This document shows positions 47,491 through 57,989 of a stretch of DNA of 64,000 bases, one piece after another. Under the pieces are notes generated by a model. It worked only from the letters and a program-made list of their open reading frames with translations. It searched no databases and had not been told where the DNA came from. The stretch spans positions 9,238,001-9,302,000 of the forward strand of contig OZ316897.1 of NCBI GenBank assembly GCA_973895155.1, given 5' to 3'. The stretch's first letter is position 1. Each line of letters starts with the position of its first letter. Origin of the DNA: Marsupella aquatica (taxonomy: Eukaryota > Marchantiophyta). Both the position numbers and the translations under genes were made by a program.

Positions 47491-47493
47491 GTT

Positions 47494-47769
47494 GTGGCAA
47501 GACTGCATGACCTGATGACAGTGACAGTGACAGTTGCCTAATCGTGAAAGCTCTCCGCATGTGAGAGAGAGTGGCAAGACTGCATGACCTGATGACAGTG
47601 ACAGTTGCCCAATCGTGAAAGCTCTCCGCATGTGAGAGAGAGTGGCAAGACTGCATGACCTGATGACAGTGACAGTTGCCCAATCGTGAAAGCTCTCGCA
47701 TGTGAGAGAGAGTGGCAAGATTGCGTGACCTGATGACAGTGACAGTTGCCCAATTAATTGTGAGAGAGA
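47494..47769 (+). repeat. Minisatellite, 71-bp unit, about 3.8 copies
   Basis: GTGGCAAGACTGCATGACCT starts at 47494, 47571, 47642 and 47712. Unit lengths are 77 (one extra GTGACA), 71, 70 and a shortened last copy of 58 bp. Each unit continues GATGACAGTGACAGTTGCCC, AATCGTGAAAGCTCTC and ends TGTGAGAGAGA. Copies are nearly identical. It sits inside the Harbinger region. Confidence 0.95.
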
Positions 47770-49150
47770 ATGGCAGTGGGAGGGTGGGGATGCATGGCAA
47801 ACCACGGAAGGGAATCCAAGGTAGGTTTTGTTTTGGTTATTAAAGAGTGAGCAGGGCTTTCGTTGCTTCTATACCATTTGCAAGGGATAATACGTTTTAG
47901 GCTTGGGTGACAGGAGGCTTCAAACCATCAATTAGGCTTGCCTGTAGGCTCTCAATATTGCATTCAGGCTCCAGGTCTTGCTCCAATCTCGTAGTCATAT
48001 TGCATTCACATAGGTGTTCAAGCTTGCATTGACGCTTGTCTTTAGGCTACCATTGACAGTTGCATTGCTCCTCACCTTGTTTTGCTCCATGGCTCCTCAA
48101 ACTTGACAGGCTGCAGCTGCTGCTAAAAAGGATGGTCATAAAGCTTCTCGACTGAAGGTAACAATGGTGGTAGAGGTTGATCCTGATGCAACATCTTTGC
48201 CTAATCCAACTGGGTGGGAGATGGTTGTGCATCAAGGTGCAGGTCAACAAGAGACAGGTCAATCTTCAAGAGACACCTTTTGAAGATCCACCTTCTGAAG
48301 AGGAACGTATCGCCAAGCCCGGGGCCAAGCCAGCTCCTGTAGAGGACTGAAATGCAATTGCTCACAATTTATGGAGGGAATTATGGCGCCCAATGACTGA
48401 AGAGACGTGACGTCTCAAAATGAAGAGGCAAAGGGCTGCTACCAGGCCCGCTAGCAGGAGAGCCAAAGAGGAGAGGGAGAGGGAGGAGGAAAGAGAGAAG
48501 GCAGCTCAAGAAAGAGCACACAACAGTGATGGGAGCTCAGGCGATAACATGTTCTATGATGGATATCATTGGCAACAACTGTCTGACTAGGACCTGTAGC
48601 TTGCAGGCATCAACCATACATTCCATGCCAAGCACACAGAGTCAATTTTGATAGGTCTAAACTTATTTTAGTAGACCAGCTATAAAGATTGACAAGTTGT
48701 ATTAGGGCAGATCGAACATGCTCACATGTTCAAAAAATTTGCAATAAATGACTCGAATCACTTCCAAAATGGAGTTAATTTATTGTCAAAATGTTTGAGT
48801 AGTACATTGGAGGGCATTTGCAATCACAATACAATTTTTCTTCTTTCTGTCTACTTCTTCCTATTCTACTTCTCATCATTCTTGATTGCCTACATATTCA
48901 AATGTATGCCGCTTTCCTTTCAAATCCCACAGATGTGCCACTAGATCATTTCTCAACATGAAATGACTCTCCGTGTCTTCAATTATCCGGTGGGCATTCA
49001 AGTGTTCCCTCCAATCATCTTCTGCCACCTCAAGAACTTGCCCTCTCACTGAAATCCCAATCATCTGGCCAAGTCACCCCCGAGCCGAGAGCAAGGCCAT
49101 GAAGGCATTTGGAAAGATGATTTTGCAGAAACTTGTACACTAATAGGCAT
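47770..49150. other. Decayed DNA, probably N-terminal part of Harbinger transposase
   Basis: A Lys/Arg/Glu-rich stretch near 48420-48545 (RRQRAATRPASRRAKEERER) followed by NMFYDGYHWQQL resembles the charged N-terminus of Harbinger transposases, but the similarity is weak and interrupted by stops. Nothing else is recognised. Confidence 0.35.
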
Positions 49151-49169
49151 TTCCGAAGGAATTATAGAA

Positions 49170-50035
49170 TGAGAAAGCCATTGTTTTGGCAAATTCATGA
49201 TGTAATTTGTTCTCAAGATGACTATTTCATCCAGAAATGAGATGCAACATGGGTTCTTGGGTTATCATCAATTCAAAAGTTCACTAAAGCTCTGCGGATG
49301 CTGTCAATGGGAGTCTCTATTGACACCTTGGATGAGTATGTGCGTAAGAGAGCACTGCCATATATGAAGTCAATGAAGCATTTATGTGCTGCCATCCAAG
49401 CTGTGTTCGAGATGCAGTACCTCAGGCAACCCACAAAAGAGGATATGGAGCAACAATTTTGTGTCAATGAAGCTCGAGGATTCCTGGCTATGTTTGCTTC
49501 GCTTGATGGCATGCATAATGAGTGGAAGAACTGCCCAGTGACTTTTCAAAGACTACTTACAAAAAAGAATGGTGACGAATCCATTGTCTTAGAGGCAATT
49601 GCAGACCAATCTCTCTGGATTTGGCATGCATACTTGGGTTCAGGCTTTGGCTTACCACGGGGAAATAATGACTTGAATGTCTTGGATCGTTCTCCCTTGG
49701 CCAATAATTTCATGAGAAGCAAAGCTGATTAGGTTGGGTTCATTGTGAATGGACATCACTATTCCAGGTACTACTTGCTCACAGGTTCCATCTATCCAGA
49801 TTGGTCAACATTCATTTCCACAATCTTATTGCCACAAGGGAATGCTCGAAAGTGGTTTGAAAAATGCCAAGAGGGTGCAAGGAAGGATGTTGAGCGAGCC
49901 TTTGGTGTCCTTCAAGAGCGGTTTGCAATTGTGAGAAACCCTATGCCGATGCATCATCAAGACAAAATCAAGGATGTGTTGTTAGCTTGTGACATTACTA
50001 CACAACATGATAGTTGAAGACGAGAGGCCAATCAT
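49170..50035 (+). pseudogene. PIF/Harbinger transposase (ALP1-like DDE nuclease), broken
   Basis: One frame runs through most of the transposase: QDDYFIQK, TGA stop (49238-49240), DATWVLGLSSIQKFTKALRM, LDEYVRKRALPYMKSMKHLC, ARGFLAMFASLDGMHNEWKN (first catalytic Asp), ILEAIADQSLWIWHAYLGSG and GNNDLNVLDRSPL (second Asp). A TAG stop lies at 49730-49732; the same frame then continues IVNGHHYSRYYLLTGSIYPD, and RKDVERAFGVLQERFAIVRN contains the third catalytic residue (Glu). A one-base shift near 49995 precedes LLHNMIVEDERP. Thus all three catalytic positions survive, but two stops and a frameshift disable it. It belongs to a different Harbinger group from the relic at 10-11 kb. Confidence 0.88.
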
Positions 50036-50039
50036 TCTT

Positions 50040-50167
50040 ACACTCATTATGCATGCCATCAAGCCAAGCAAACATAGCCAGGAATCCTCGAGCTTCATTG
50101 ACACAAAATTGTTGCTCCATATCCTCTTTTGTGAGTTGGGTTGTCTGAGGTACTGCATCTCGAACTC
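50040..50167 (-). repeat. Inverted copy of part of the Harbinger transposase gene
   Basis: The reverse complement of 50040-50167 is nearly identical to 49407-49522 inside the transposase gene, covering the segment that encodes FEMQYLRQPTKEDMEQQFCV, NEARGFLAMFA and LDGMHNE. The visible differences are a 4-nt insertion and a handful of substitutions. The two arms, about 120 bp long and 520 bp apart, would form a long hairpin if transcribed. Confidence 0.9.
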
Positions 50168-52178
50168 AGCTCCATTCTATCCAACTACGCAACCCCCAAC
50201 CCCTCCCCGCCCGGCCCGGCCCGGCCCGCGCTGTCCTTTATTTACGGTACTCTCTTCGCGTACCCTACATACGTGGCGCATCGTCACTCCCGGGTCGGGA
50301 GGCGTGAAACGCGACTCGCAGAAGAGACGAGAAGAGAAGAGAAGAGAAGAGAGAGGGAACGGAATCGAATTGGGGTAGCTTTTGCCGATTCGCCGAACAT
50401 TTGTCGTTCCGGAAGGTAGACGAGTGGAGGACCAAGTCAGTCTCGACTCTCGACTCGCGCTCTTGTACGAGCGACGAGCTTGACCATCGTGTGTGCACTG
50501 CTCGTCTGCGCTCTACTCTACTCATCCGCTCTGCTCTTGTTTTTCCCGTTCCTAGATAGATTTTGCGGCAATCGAGTGGGCCTCCTGCTGCGGGACGACG
50601 GGCTCGCGGCAGAGTACTGTGCTCCGCTGTGCTTTGCTCGTTTTTGGCTGTGCTGTGGACGTGTTGTGTGTTGTACTATTGGGAGCCGCTCGCATTGCTG
50701 CACGACGACGACGACGACGCTTTTGGTATCTTCGGGCCTTCGTCTTCTTGTTCTGGTTGATTTGCATTCAGTATGGTAGCTGCGTTGTGCGTCGTTCCGC
50801 GGCATTGGGGAGGGAGAGGAGCCGGGCAATTGTTTTACCCAATTCGGCGTAATTGCTGTGGGACCTGAGTGTGTGAATTGTATTGTTTGGTGGAGTCGAG
50901 TCGTGGAGGAGATGGTTTCCTGCTGGCTAACGAGACCTCGCTTTGCGGAATCAACGCGCTGTTGTCGTTGCACTTCGCGGATGGTCGTCAGGGGCCAATT
51001 CGGCTTTGGTTCTCCGTTTGGGCTGTAGTTTTGCTCTCTCCAGGAGCTGATGCATTGTGAGAGACCATTGCTGTTTAGCTCAATTATGCGCTAGGTGAGA
51101 GCTCCAATTTGTGGAAACGGAGCATCTCAGTGGTGCGGAAACCCTCAGTGCTGCCAATTTGTTGAAATCGTAAGGCGGTAGAAGATCATCTTTCAACAAG
51201 GGCCCGATGAAAATCGTCCCGTGCCTCAGTGGATATCACGAAAAATGTCTCTAATTCCTGTCGCCTTTCTCCAGCTTCCTGAGATACTCTCATCTCCTTC
51301 CTGATGTCCATCCAACCTTACGATGGATCTGCTTCCTCTCTCACGGCACGCTCGTAAGGATTCTTCAGAATTTTGGGTAAGAATATATTCCCACTCTGTT
51401 AACTGTAGGCACGATAGCTAACGCCATCGAATTTTGGATGCATTGGAGCAATCGTTTCTTTGTCTTATGCAAACCATATCTCGCGGTCTACCCCTCATCC
51501 ACTCGAAGATTTGTTCTCCGCCAATTCACGAGTCTAAATCCCAGACCCTTAGTTGCAGACGACTTTCGCCTGGGTCCCTGAATTTCCATTATGAGCATGC
51601 CGTTGACTGTGCAGCTCTGCGTCCATCGTTGAGTATCATGCCATATATAGATCACCTACATTGACTCCAAGCAAGCCTTAAACCCTATCGTAGTCTATCT
51701 TTGAGAACCTTCTTCAAATATTGCTGTATAGCGTCGAAATTTTTGCTTCGACATCCGTTCAGTGTCCGCGACAGCGAGGTTGTTTTGCAGATTTTGCATC
51801 CTCTGTAGTCATTTTTCGGATTTCAGAAGTAGCGGAGCTTTGTCGGCGGTTTTTTTCGTTTATCTGGAAATGTACATTGTGCTTCGCAGTTGTTCAATCA
51901 CTAGCAGCACCTGGAATTTCGTCCGCGTTTGTTGGGTTCGTTGGGACAGGGTCTTGGTTTTCATCAGTGAACTGTTGTTCGTGCTTTGGTAGGACAGGAC
52001 TTAAGATCGTCACAGCCTGACAAGCAGCCGGCTCGTTTTGGATCTTGATAGGAAAATTCCACGGGCATAGTCCAGGAGTGGCGTTGGTGGTTATCTGAGG
52101 AGAAAATGAGACCGGAAGAATGATTCCTTATCATCGACGGGCCGTTCTGGTTTCTGGATCCCCGCTGAATAGACTCTG
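50168..52178 (+). promoter_or_regulatory. Promoter and long 5' leader of the nucleotidyltransferase gene
   Basis: GC-rich start (GCCCGGCCCGGCCCGGCCCG near 50205-50225), then TACGGTACTCTCTTCGCGTA, a GAGAA run at 50325-50356 and about 1.7 kb of leader-like sequence. A (GAC)n run lies at about 50702-50717 (ACGACGACGACGACGACG). Several upstream ATGs and open frames up to 151 codons occur on both strands without a recognisable domain. Leader introns are likely in so long a region, but I could not fix their borders. It begins directly after the inverted Harbinger fragment. Confidence 0.45.
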
Positions 52179-52226
52179 ATGCCTGGACATATGGGCGACC
52201 CTGTGCCTGGACATATGGGCGACCCT
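52179..52226 (+). repeat. 24-bp in-frame duplication at the start of the nucleotidyltransferase
   Basis: GCCTGGACATATGGGCGACC followed by CTG occurs twice in a row (from 52181 and 52205). It duplicates eight residues and provides a second and further in-frame ATG. Confidence 0.95.
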
Positions 52227-55200
52227 GAAGCCGGGCCACTGCCAAGCGGCCTAGTCCCTTCACAAGCCGCCGCATACGCAGATTCGTTTGCCAAATCGCG
52301 ATCTATTGACAATACGCGTTGGCAAAAGGCGGAGCAACGCACGGAAGAACTCATTAAGAGGATTCAAGGGACACCATCCTCCGAAACACGTAGAAAGGAA
52401 GTTACAAATTATGTGGTGTTCTTGATCCGCACTTGCTTTGATTGTCAGGTTTGTTTTCTTGGCTTACTGAGTCAAGCTCACGATCAGTATAATAAGGAGT
52501 AGGATGTGTTGTTTTTCTGGCTTGCCTGTGCTAAATTAGTGCAGGTGACGATCTCCTCGCTGGACGGCTAAGTTGACTTCTACTGTGTTGTGAACTTACA
52601 GAATAGAGCATGTTTTTTTGGACACTGTTAACTCCAGCTTTTGATGTTGCAGGTGTATCCTTTCGGTTCAGTTCCGCTCAAAACCTATCTTCCGGATGGT
52701 GACATTGATTTAACAATTGTGAGTCGAGATCCTGCTTTAAAGGATACGTGGTACAAAAAGGTTCGAAAAAGGTTAGAGGAAGCAGAACGAAACCAAGATG
52801 GAAAGTTCCGACTCAAAGAGATTCAGTATATAGACGCCGAGGTTGGTTTCGCGACTCTGTTCGTGCTCTTGTTTACAATCTATTAGTGTGGAGTTCTATA
52901 GCTTTTCTTTTTGGACACTAAATATCTAGCCGATTTTTAGTGATCTGGGCCTGTTTGGAAGACATGAATTGATTCTGAATCTGTTCGACTTCTGAGACAA
53001 ATGTCACATCTTCTCCGCCTTCTTGCACTTTGTGGATTTCAAGGGACAACTGATTAGGCTACTTTGCTCCCTTTGTAGGTCAAACTTATCAAGTGCCATG
53101 TGGAGAATATTGTCTTGGATATCTCCTTCAACCAGTTCGGCGGGTTGTGTACGTTTTGTTTCCTTGAGGAGGTAAGGTTCATTGCCAAGTAGACAACTCT
53201 GCCTTCCCTAGAGGGTCTTTAAAAGGCCAGGTGGGAAGAGGAAATGCAAAGTAGCTGATGCAGTTTAGCATTTAGAGGCTTAGCGCTGATTTCTTGAAGT
53301 ACAACGAGCTACATACCAATACCCTGTTGTCAATTCATTTTATATGTACTTACACTTGAAAGTTTTCTCAGGTTGATCGATGGATTGGCAAGTACCATTT
53401 TTTCAAGCAGAGCGTAATTCTTATCAAAGCCTGGTGTTATTATGACATTATGATCCTTGGTGCTCACCATGCTCTCATTTCAACTTATGCCTTGGAGACG
53501 CTGGTTCTGTACATTTTCCATGTGTTCCACCTGACACTGCGAGGACCCTTAGAGGTATGCTGGGTGTTGCCAGAGTATTCGAATCCTTCTAAATTCTAAA
53601 ATCTGTATTCTTCTTGAGGGTGACATTACCAAATAATCTTTTGAGTTCATTTTCTGAAAAGTACCACAGTTCTGGGAATCAACAACCTCCGAAATGAATA
53701 GCGTCAGATACCAAGCTACTTGCAAGTAATAACTTGAAGTTTACCAATTTTAGCATTTGTTTATGCTTAACAGGTCCTGCTGAGGTTCCTCCAGTTCTTC
53801 AGCAAGTTTGACTGGCAGAAATATGCTGTCAGTGTCCGGGGACCTGTTCTCCTTTCGTCACTGCCTGAAATTGTCGGTATGTATTTACGTCTGTTCCTTA
53901 TATTAACGCATGGCCTTTTGAATTTCTGGGCATGTACAGTATGTCATTCTTAAGTGCGATCACATTACTCATGAAAACTGCAGCGCAGACTCTAATCAAA
54001 GCATGATGCATATTTCTACTTATGTACAGAGAAATCTCCAAGAAGAGATGGTGGGGAGCTGCTACTCAGCAAGGAATTTCTTGATGCTTGCGTGCAAGAA
54101 TATGGTGTCGGTCCCGGAAGCAGTCAAGGACGAGCTTTCACTGCGAAACATCTGAATGTCGTGGATCCTTTACGCGCTGGCAATAACCTTGGACGCAGTG
54201 TCAATCGAAGTAGGTGGACAATTATTCCATGTTTAAGATGTGACTGAAATTTCGCTCACTCCGAGAGCACCTGGATTTTTATTATGCACTTATCAGCAGA
54301 TTTAGGCGAAACTGGTTCATGACCGAATTCTTTGATGGGTGTCGGGTTTGCCGAAACGTCCCAGATATTATTACTTCAAATTCATTGGCATGTATCTTGA
54401 CCAGTTCTTTGTCTTGACAGCAAATTTCAGTCGAATCATTTCTGCTTTCGACAAGAAAGCGGAAATTCTGCTCCAGGTATTGCTTGACCCAAGCAAAGAT
54501 ATTGATGAATATTTTGAAGACAAGAAGGCTGGTTTCTTTAAGAGAACACAAAACAGGCTCGATCAGTTTGAAGAGAAACGTCCTGATGCTGCTTCCAATG
54601 GAAGAGTCCAATTTGCAACAACTGGGTATGAGGGTTTACATTATCATATTTACCATAATGGATTGTCGAGAGGAAACCTTGACAACGGTCATTCTAGTCA
54701 ATCATTCCTCGCTGAAACAAACAATGTGGAGTCCAATTCGTCAAATGCAGGTAGTGACACAACAGTGATAGGAAGAGTATCGCAAGAGTCGATGGTGGAC
54801 GGTGCTGTGTTAGCCGCCGTTGTGCCCAATTCTTCTTCTGTGCCCGAGTCCAGTGATGTTTCAGCGTTGTCTGATGGGCAAAGAAGTTTTTCTAAAGGTG
54901 ATGCAGCTGCAAAACCGTCTGGGCTCCTGACGAAGTCTAGCCTGGATTCTGTGAATGGAATCTCTGAGAAATCTTCAAAGGCAAATAAGCAGCAGGATGA
55001 TGCAAGAGGCTCGTTTGGCAGCTCTTCTCAAAGCAGTGATTTAGAATCCTCAGTCGATGACGATGCTTGGAGAGCGTCAGTTGCAAATCGCAGCAGCTCT
55101 GCTCAGACCAACTTCGACAACAATGGAGCTTTGGTCAGTAGCAGTGATTCGCCTTCATCAGAATCTTCACGAGGGAGTGTAAATATTTCCTCCGAAGGAC

Positions 55201-57989
55201 CAGTGCTCGCAAAACGAATCAGTCCAAATCACAGCACAGAATCAGACGTTTCTCGTAGAAGTACTTCGGTTGGAGACCAGGCCTATGTGGCCACGAATGG
55301 ATTTTTGGATGCTCAGGGATATGCACAACAGAGAGGGCAGGATTCTGTATCTAGGGGACCCCTTCCTCTTCCCGTTTCAGTCACTCCAAGTCACTCGATG
55401 CATTTGGCAACTTCAATGGGAGTCTCTCCAACCATGACCCTGGCTGGTCCCATCCCTTCTTTCGGCTTACATGTTAGTAATATAGGTGAGTCACCTTCAG
55501 GGATTAGTTCCCGCATAGGTCCATATTATACGATGCTTCCGCGCGGACCTCCTGTTCCACCGTTACCCCCTCGATTTTTTCATGGATCTCCTTTGGTGCA
55601 TCATCTTTCGACAATGGGAGAGATTCCAAGCGTTGCTGGTAGGATACCGACTTCCTATCCTGTTCAGCAAGGAGACGAGCAGAGTTTCGAGCACCACCAC
55701 CAGTTCTGGCCGCAAATGGAGCAGATGCAGCTACATGGCCATGCATATTTTCGGCCAATACCCACGATGAATGCAGCAGTTCCCTTGCCTCAATTCCTGA
55801 ATTCTGAAAGTTCTATGGCAATTGCATCCGCTCCTGCTGCTGTTAGGTCTGGCTCACTTCATGTTCCTGTCAACTTACCAGCACCACGACCCTTTGCGCT
55901 CAGTTCAACGGGCAATGGAGGTAGCACTATCCTGGAGTCTGCGGCAGTGACAAATCACGTAGTACCTGAAGATGTACCTCAGGATGAAAATGGAATATAT
56001 TTGCCAGATCATGGAGAGATGGCAAATGCTAATACAGCAAGCGATAATTCTCACATTGGGCTAGAAACAGGAACGCGAGCGATCAAGAATCCAAAGTCTG
56101 GTAAGGAAAAAAGGTTGCCGAAAGATAAGAGGACAAGCAATGACGACGATGTTGGAGGTTCTGATGTGGGGATGCCATCGTCTTCAGGTGAAGAAAGCTC
56201 TGGCCATCTGCCCAATCAAGCGCAGGTGAGGCAAGGTCACCAACAGCATTTATCTGTGCCAGGACCTACATTGGGGCCATATGTTTATCCACACCTGGTT
56301 TCCTCTTCTCTTCCTCAAGGAACTGGGTCAGTGGTTTCAGATTTTTCTCCTTATCCTCCTCCGATGGTGCTAGCTCCTAAAACCATTGTTGGACATACTT
56401 CCATTCCTTCTCAAACCCCCATTCAAACACCCTCGTTGGCTGTAGGTATTGCAAGTAGCTCATCCAATTCTTCATGGCCACCTGTTACTGAGCTAGCGAA
56501 TGGAGCAACTAACTACCCTACGAAACAAAGACAGAGATCTACAGAGAGTGGACCTCTTCCTCCAAGTGTTTATTTTCCGGCAGGAAACCCTTACCTTTCT
56601 ATGTATAATACTGCGAATGCAAATTGGGGCTTTGTGGTGCCCCCAAGTGCGGACCAAACATATAGTGGCCCGGACTTATTTAGTGGAATGTATGTAAGCA
56701 AACCCTTCGACAGTTACATCGATTTAAGTACAGGTCAAGGTGATGACTCGAGATTGAGATTTTCCCAGCAAGTGCAAGTTCGTGCTGGGGTCGGTGAAAG
56801 GCTCAGGCCCGCAGAAGTCGCTACTTCTATTTCTGGTTCAGAGGTGACTGCAACAGACGAAAGATCTTCTGATACAATGGATTCCAATTTTTTTAGTAGT
56901 GATCTTCTTAGAGGTGACTTAAATGAAAACCTGCGCAATTTAGATTATGCCCGATGGTGTCAGAATTCACGCGTTCCAGTACTTGTGTCACCGAGTACGG
57001 GTCAGTCTCCGAGATATCCATGGGAAGGCCCAGGAAGACCTTTGGCTCCTAATGCATTATGGAATTATGGACATGGAGTTGTCCAGGGACCTTCATCTGG
57101 TGCCTCTCGAATCACTGGTTTTCAACATGCTTTTCCTGGTCCAGGCAGTTACACTAGCGAGGAGATTCCCAAATCTCATGGAGGAACTGGCACTTACTTA
57201 CCACACCCGGTAAATGTTATCCTCAACCATTTCTTATGTCTCTTCGCTGTTGTGCTATGTCTAATTCACTGATGATCGATGCTGTCAGATTTAATGATTA
57301 ATGACAATGTCCTATTTGTTGGTTTTCAGAGGCCTCATTTTATCCGAGACAGGCAATCCTCAGGGAATGGTAGGAATCAACATGGAAGTTACAGTCAAGA
57401 TAAAGGTGACAGGGTTGATCGTGATGCGAACCAAGGACATGGACCAAGACCTCGTGCAAATGGACGAGGACAGACCAAGTATGAGGCCCGACAGCAGAGT
57501 AATAATGTTGGTGTTGAAAGGAACAATGTCGACCTCAGGGGTGTGGAGAGGAGTAGAGAGAGGGATAGTCACAAACAGAATGAGGGCCAACGAAGAAATC
57601 CAACTCAGTCCGGCACAGGAACTGCTTCTAACTCACCAAGCATTGGAGTAACTCCAGTCACAACGCTGCCACATGCGCCTGCTGGACTTCCAGTAGAAAT
57701 GTATACTGTACATAGCACAACAGGAAATTGCAATTCATCAACTTCTGGAACAGTTGAGGGAACCATACCTTCTGTTATGGCTACCAATCCATTGAAATTC
57801 GGATCAGTTGGTGAAGGTCAGGATGTGGCCAGAGAGGGGAAAAGTGAAGTGGACAACGGAGGTGGCCATACTTCTAATTTGCGGCCTCTTGAGCAAGGAA
57901 ATGCTCAGACCTCACCAGGTTTAACTAGTTTGTCTTTAGCTTCGGGTGATGGGAGTTCACAAGGACCATCATCCCCAAAGCAAAGGTAA
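52179..57989 (+). CDS. PAP/OAS1-type nucleotidyltransferase with long Ser-rich C-terminus, eight coding exons
   Basis: Coding exons: 52179-52448, 52653-52841, 53079-53171, 53372-53554, 53774-53876, 54030-54209, 54421-57209, 57330-57989; all GT-AG and in phase, about 1488 residues. Residues 94-110 are FGSVPLKTYLPDGDIDL, the nucleotidyltransferase GS and DxD signature (Asp107, Asp109); the third Asp is Asp167 in NIVLDISFNQ. Next comes the PAP/OAS1 substrate-binding domain (HFFKQSVILIKAWCYYD, ALETLVLYIFHVF, FDWQKYAVSVRGPVLLSSL, HLNVVDPLRAGNNLGRSVNR, FEDKKAGFFKR) to about residue 370. The rest is disordered: Ser/Gly/Pro-rich, a patch of KSGKEKRLPKDKRTSNDDD, and Arg/Gly/Asn-rich segments at the end. 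Family proteins in plants resemble non-canonical poly(A)/terminal nucleotidyltransferases; the substrate is not known to me. The first 16 residues are an 8-residue duplication (MPGHMGDP, VPGHMGDP). The TAA stop overlaps a splice donor. Confidence 0.92.

Noticed and set aside
47494-47769. CRISPR-like regular repeat
   Set aside because: The units are contiguous without unique spacers, and the window is eukaryotic nuclear DNA.
47405-47805. Minus-strand repetitive open frames (GNCHCHQV repeats)
   Set aside because: Translation of the 71-bp minisatellite; all three minus frames give similar repeats.
50518-50973. Minus-strand 151-codon open frame
   Set aside because: Lies in the leader of the nucleotidyltransferase gene, Arg/Gln-rich with codon runs and no domain.
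54339-54420. Upstream start within intron 6 of the nucleotidyltransferase
   Set aside because: The long open frame begins with GTG and intron-like sequence; the acceptor CTTGACAG at 54420 restores the conserved NFSRI block in phase with exon 6.
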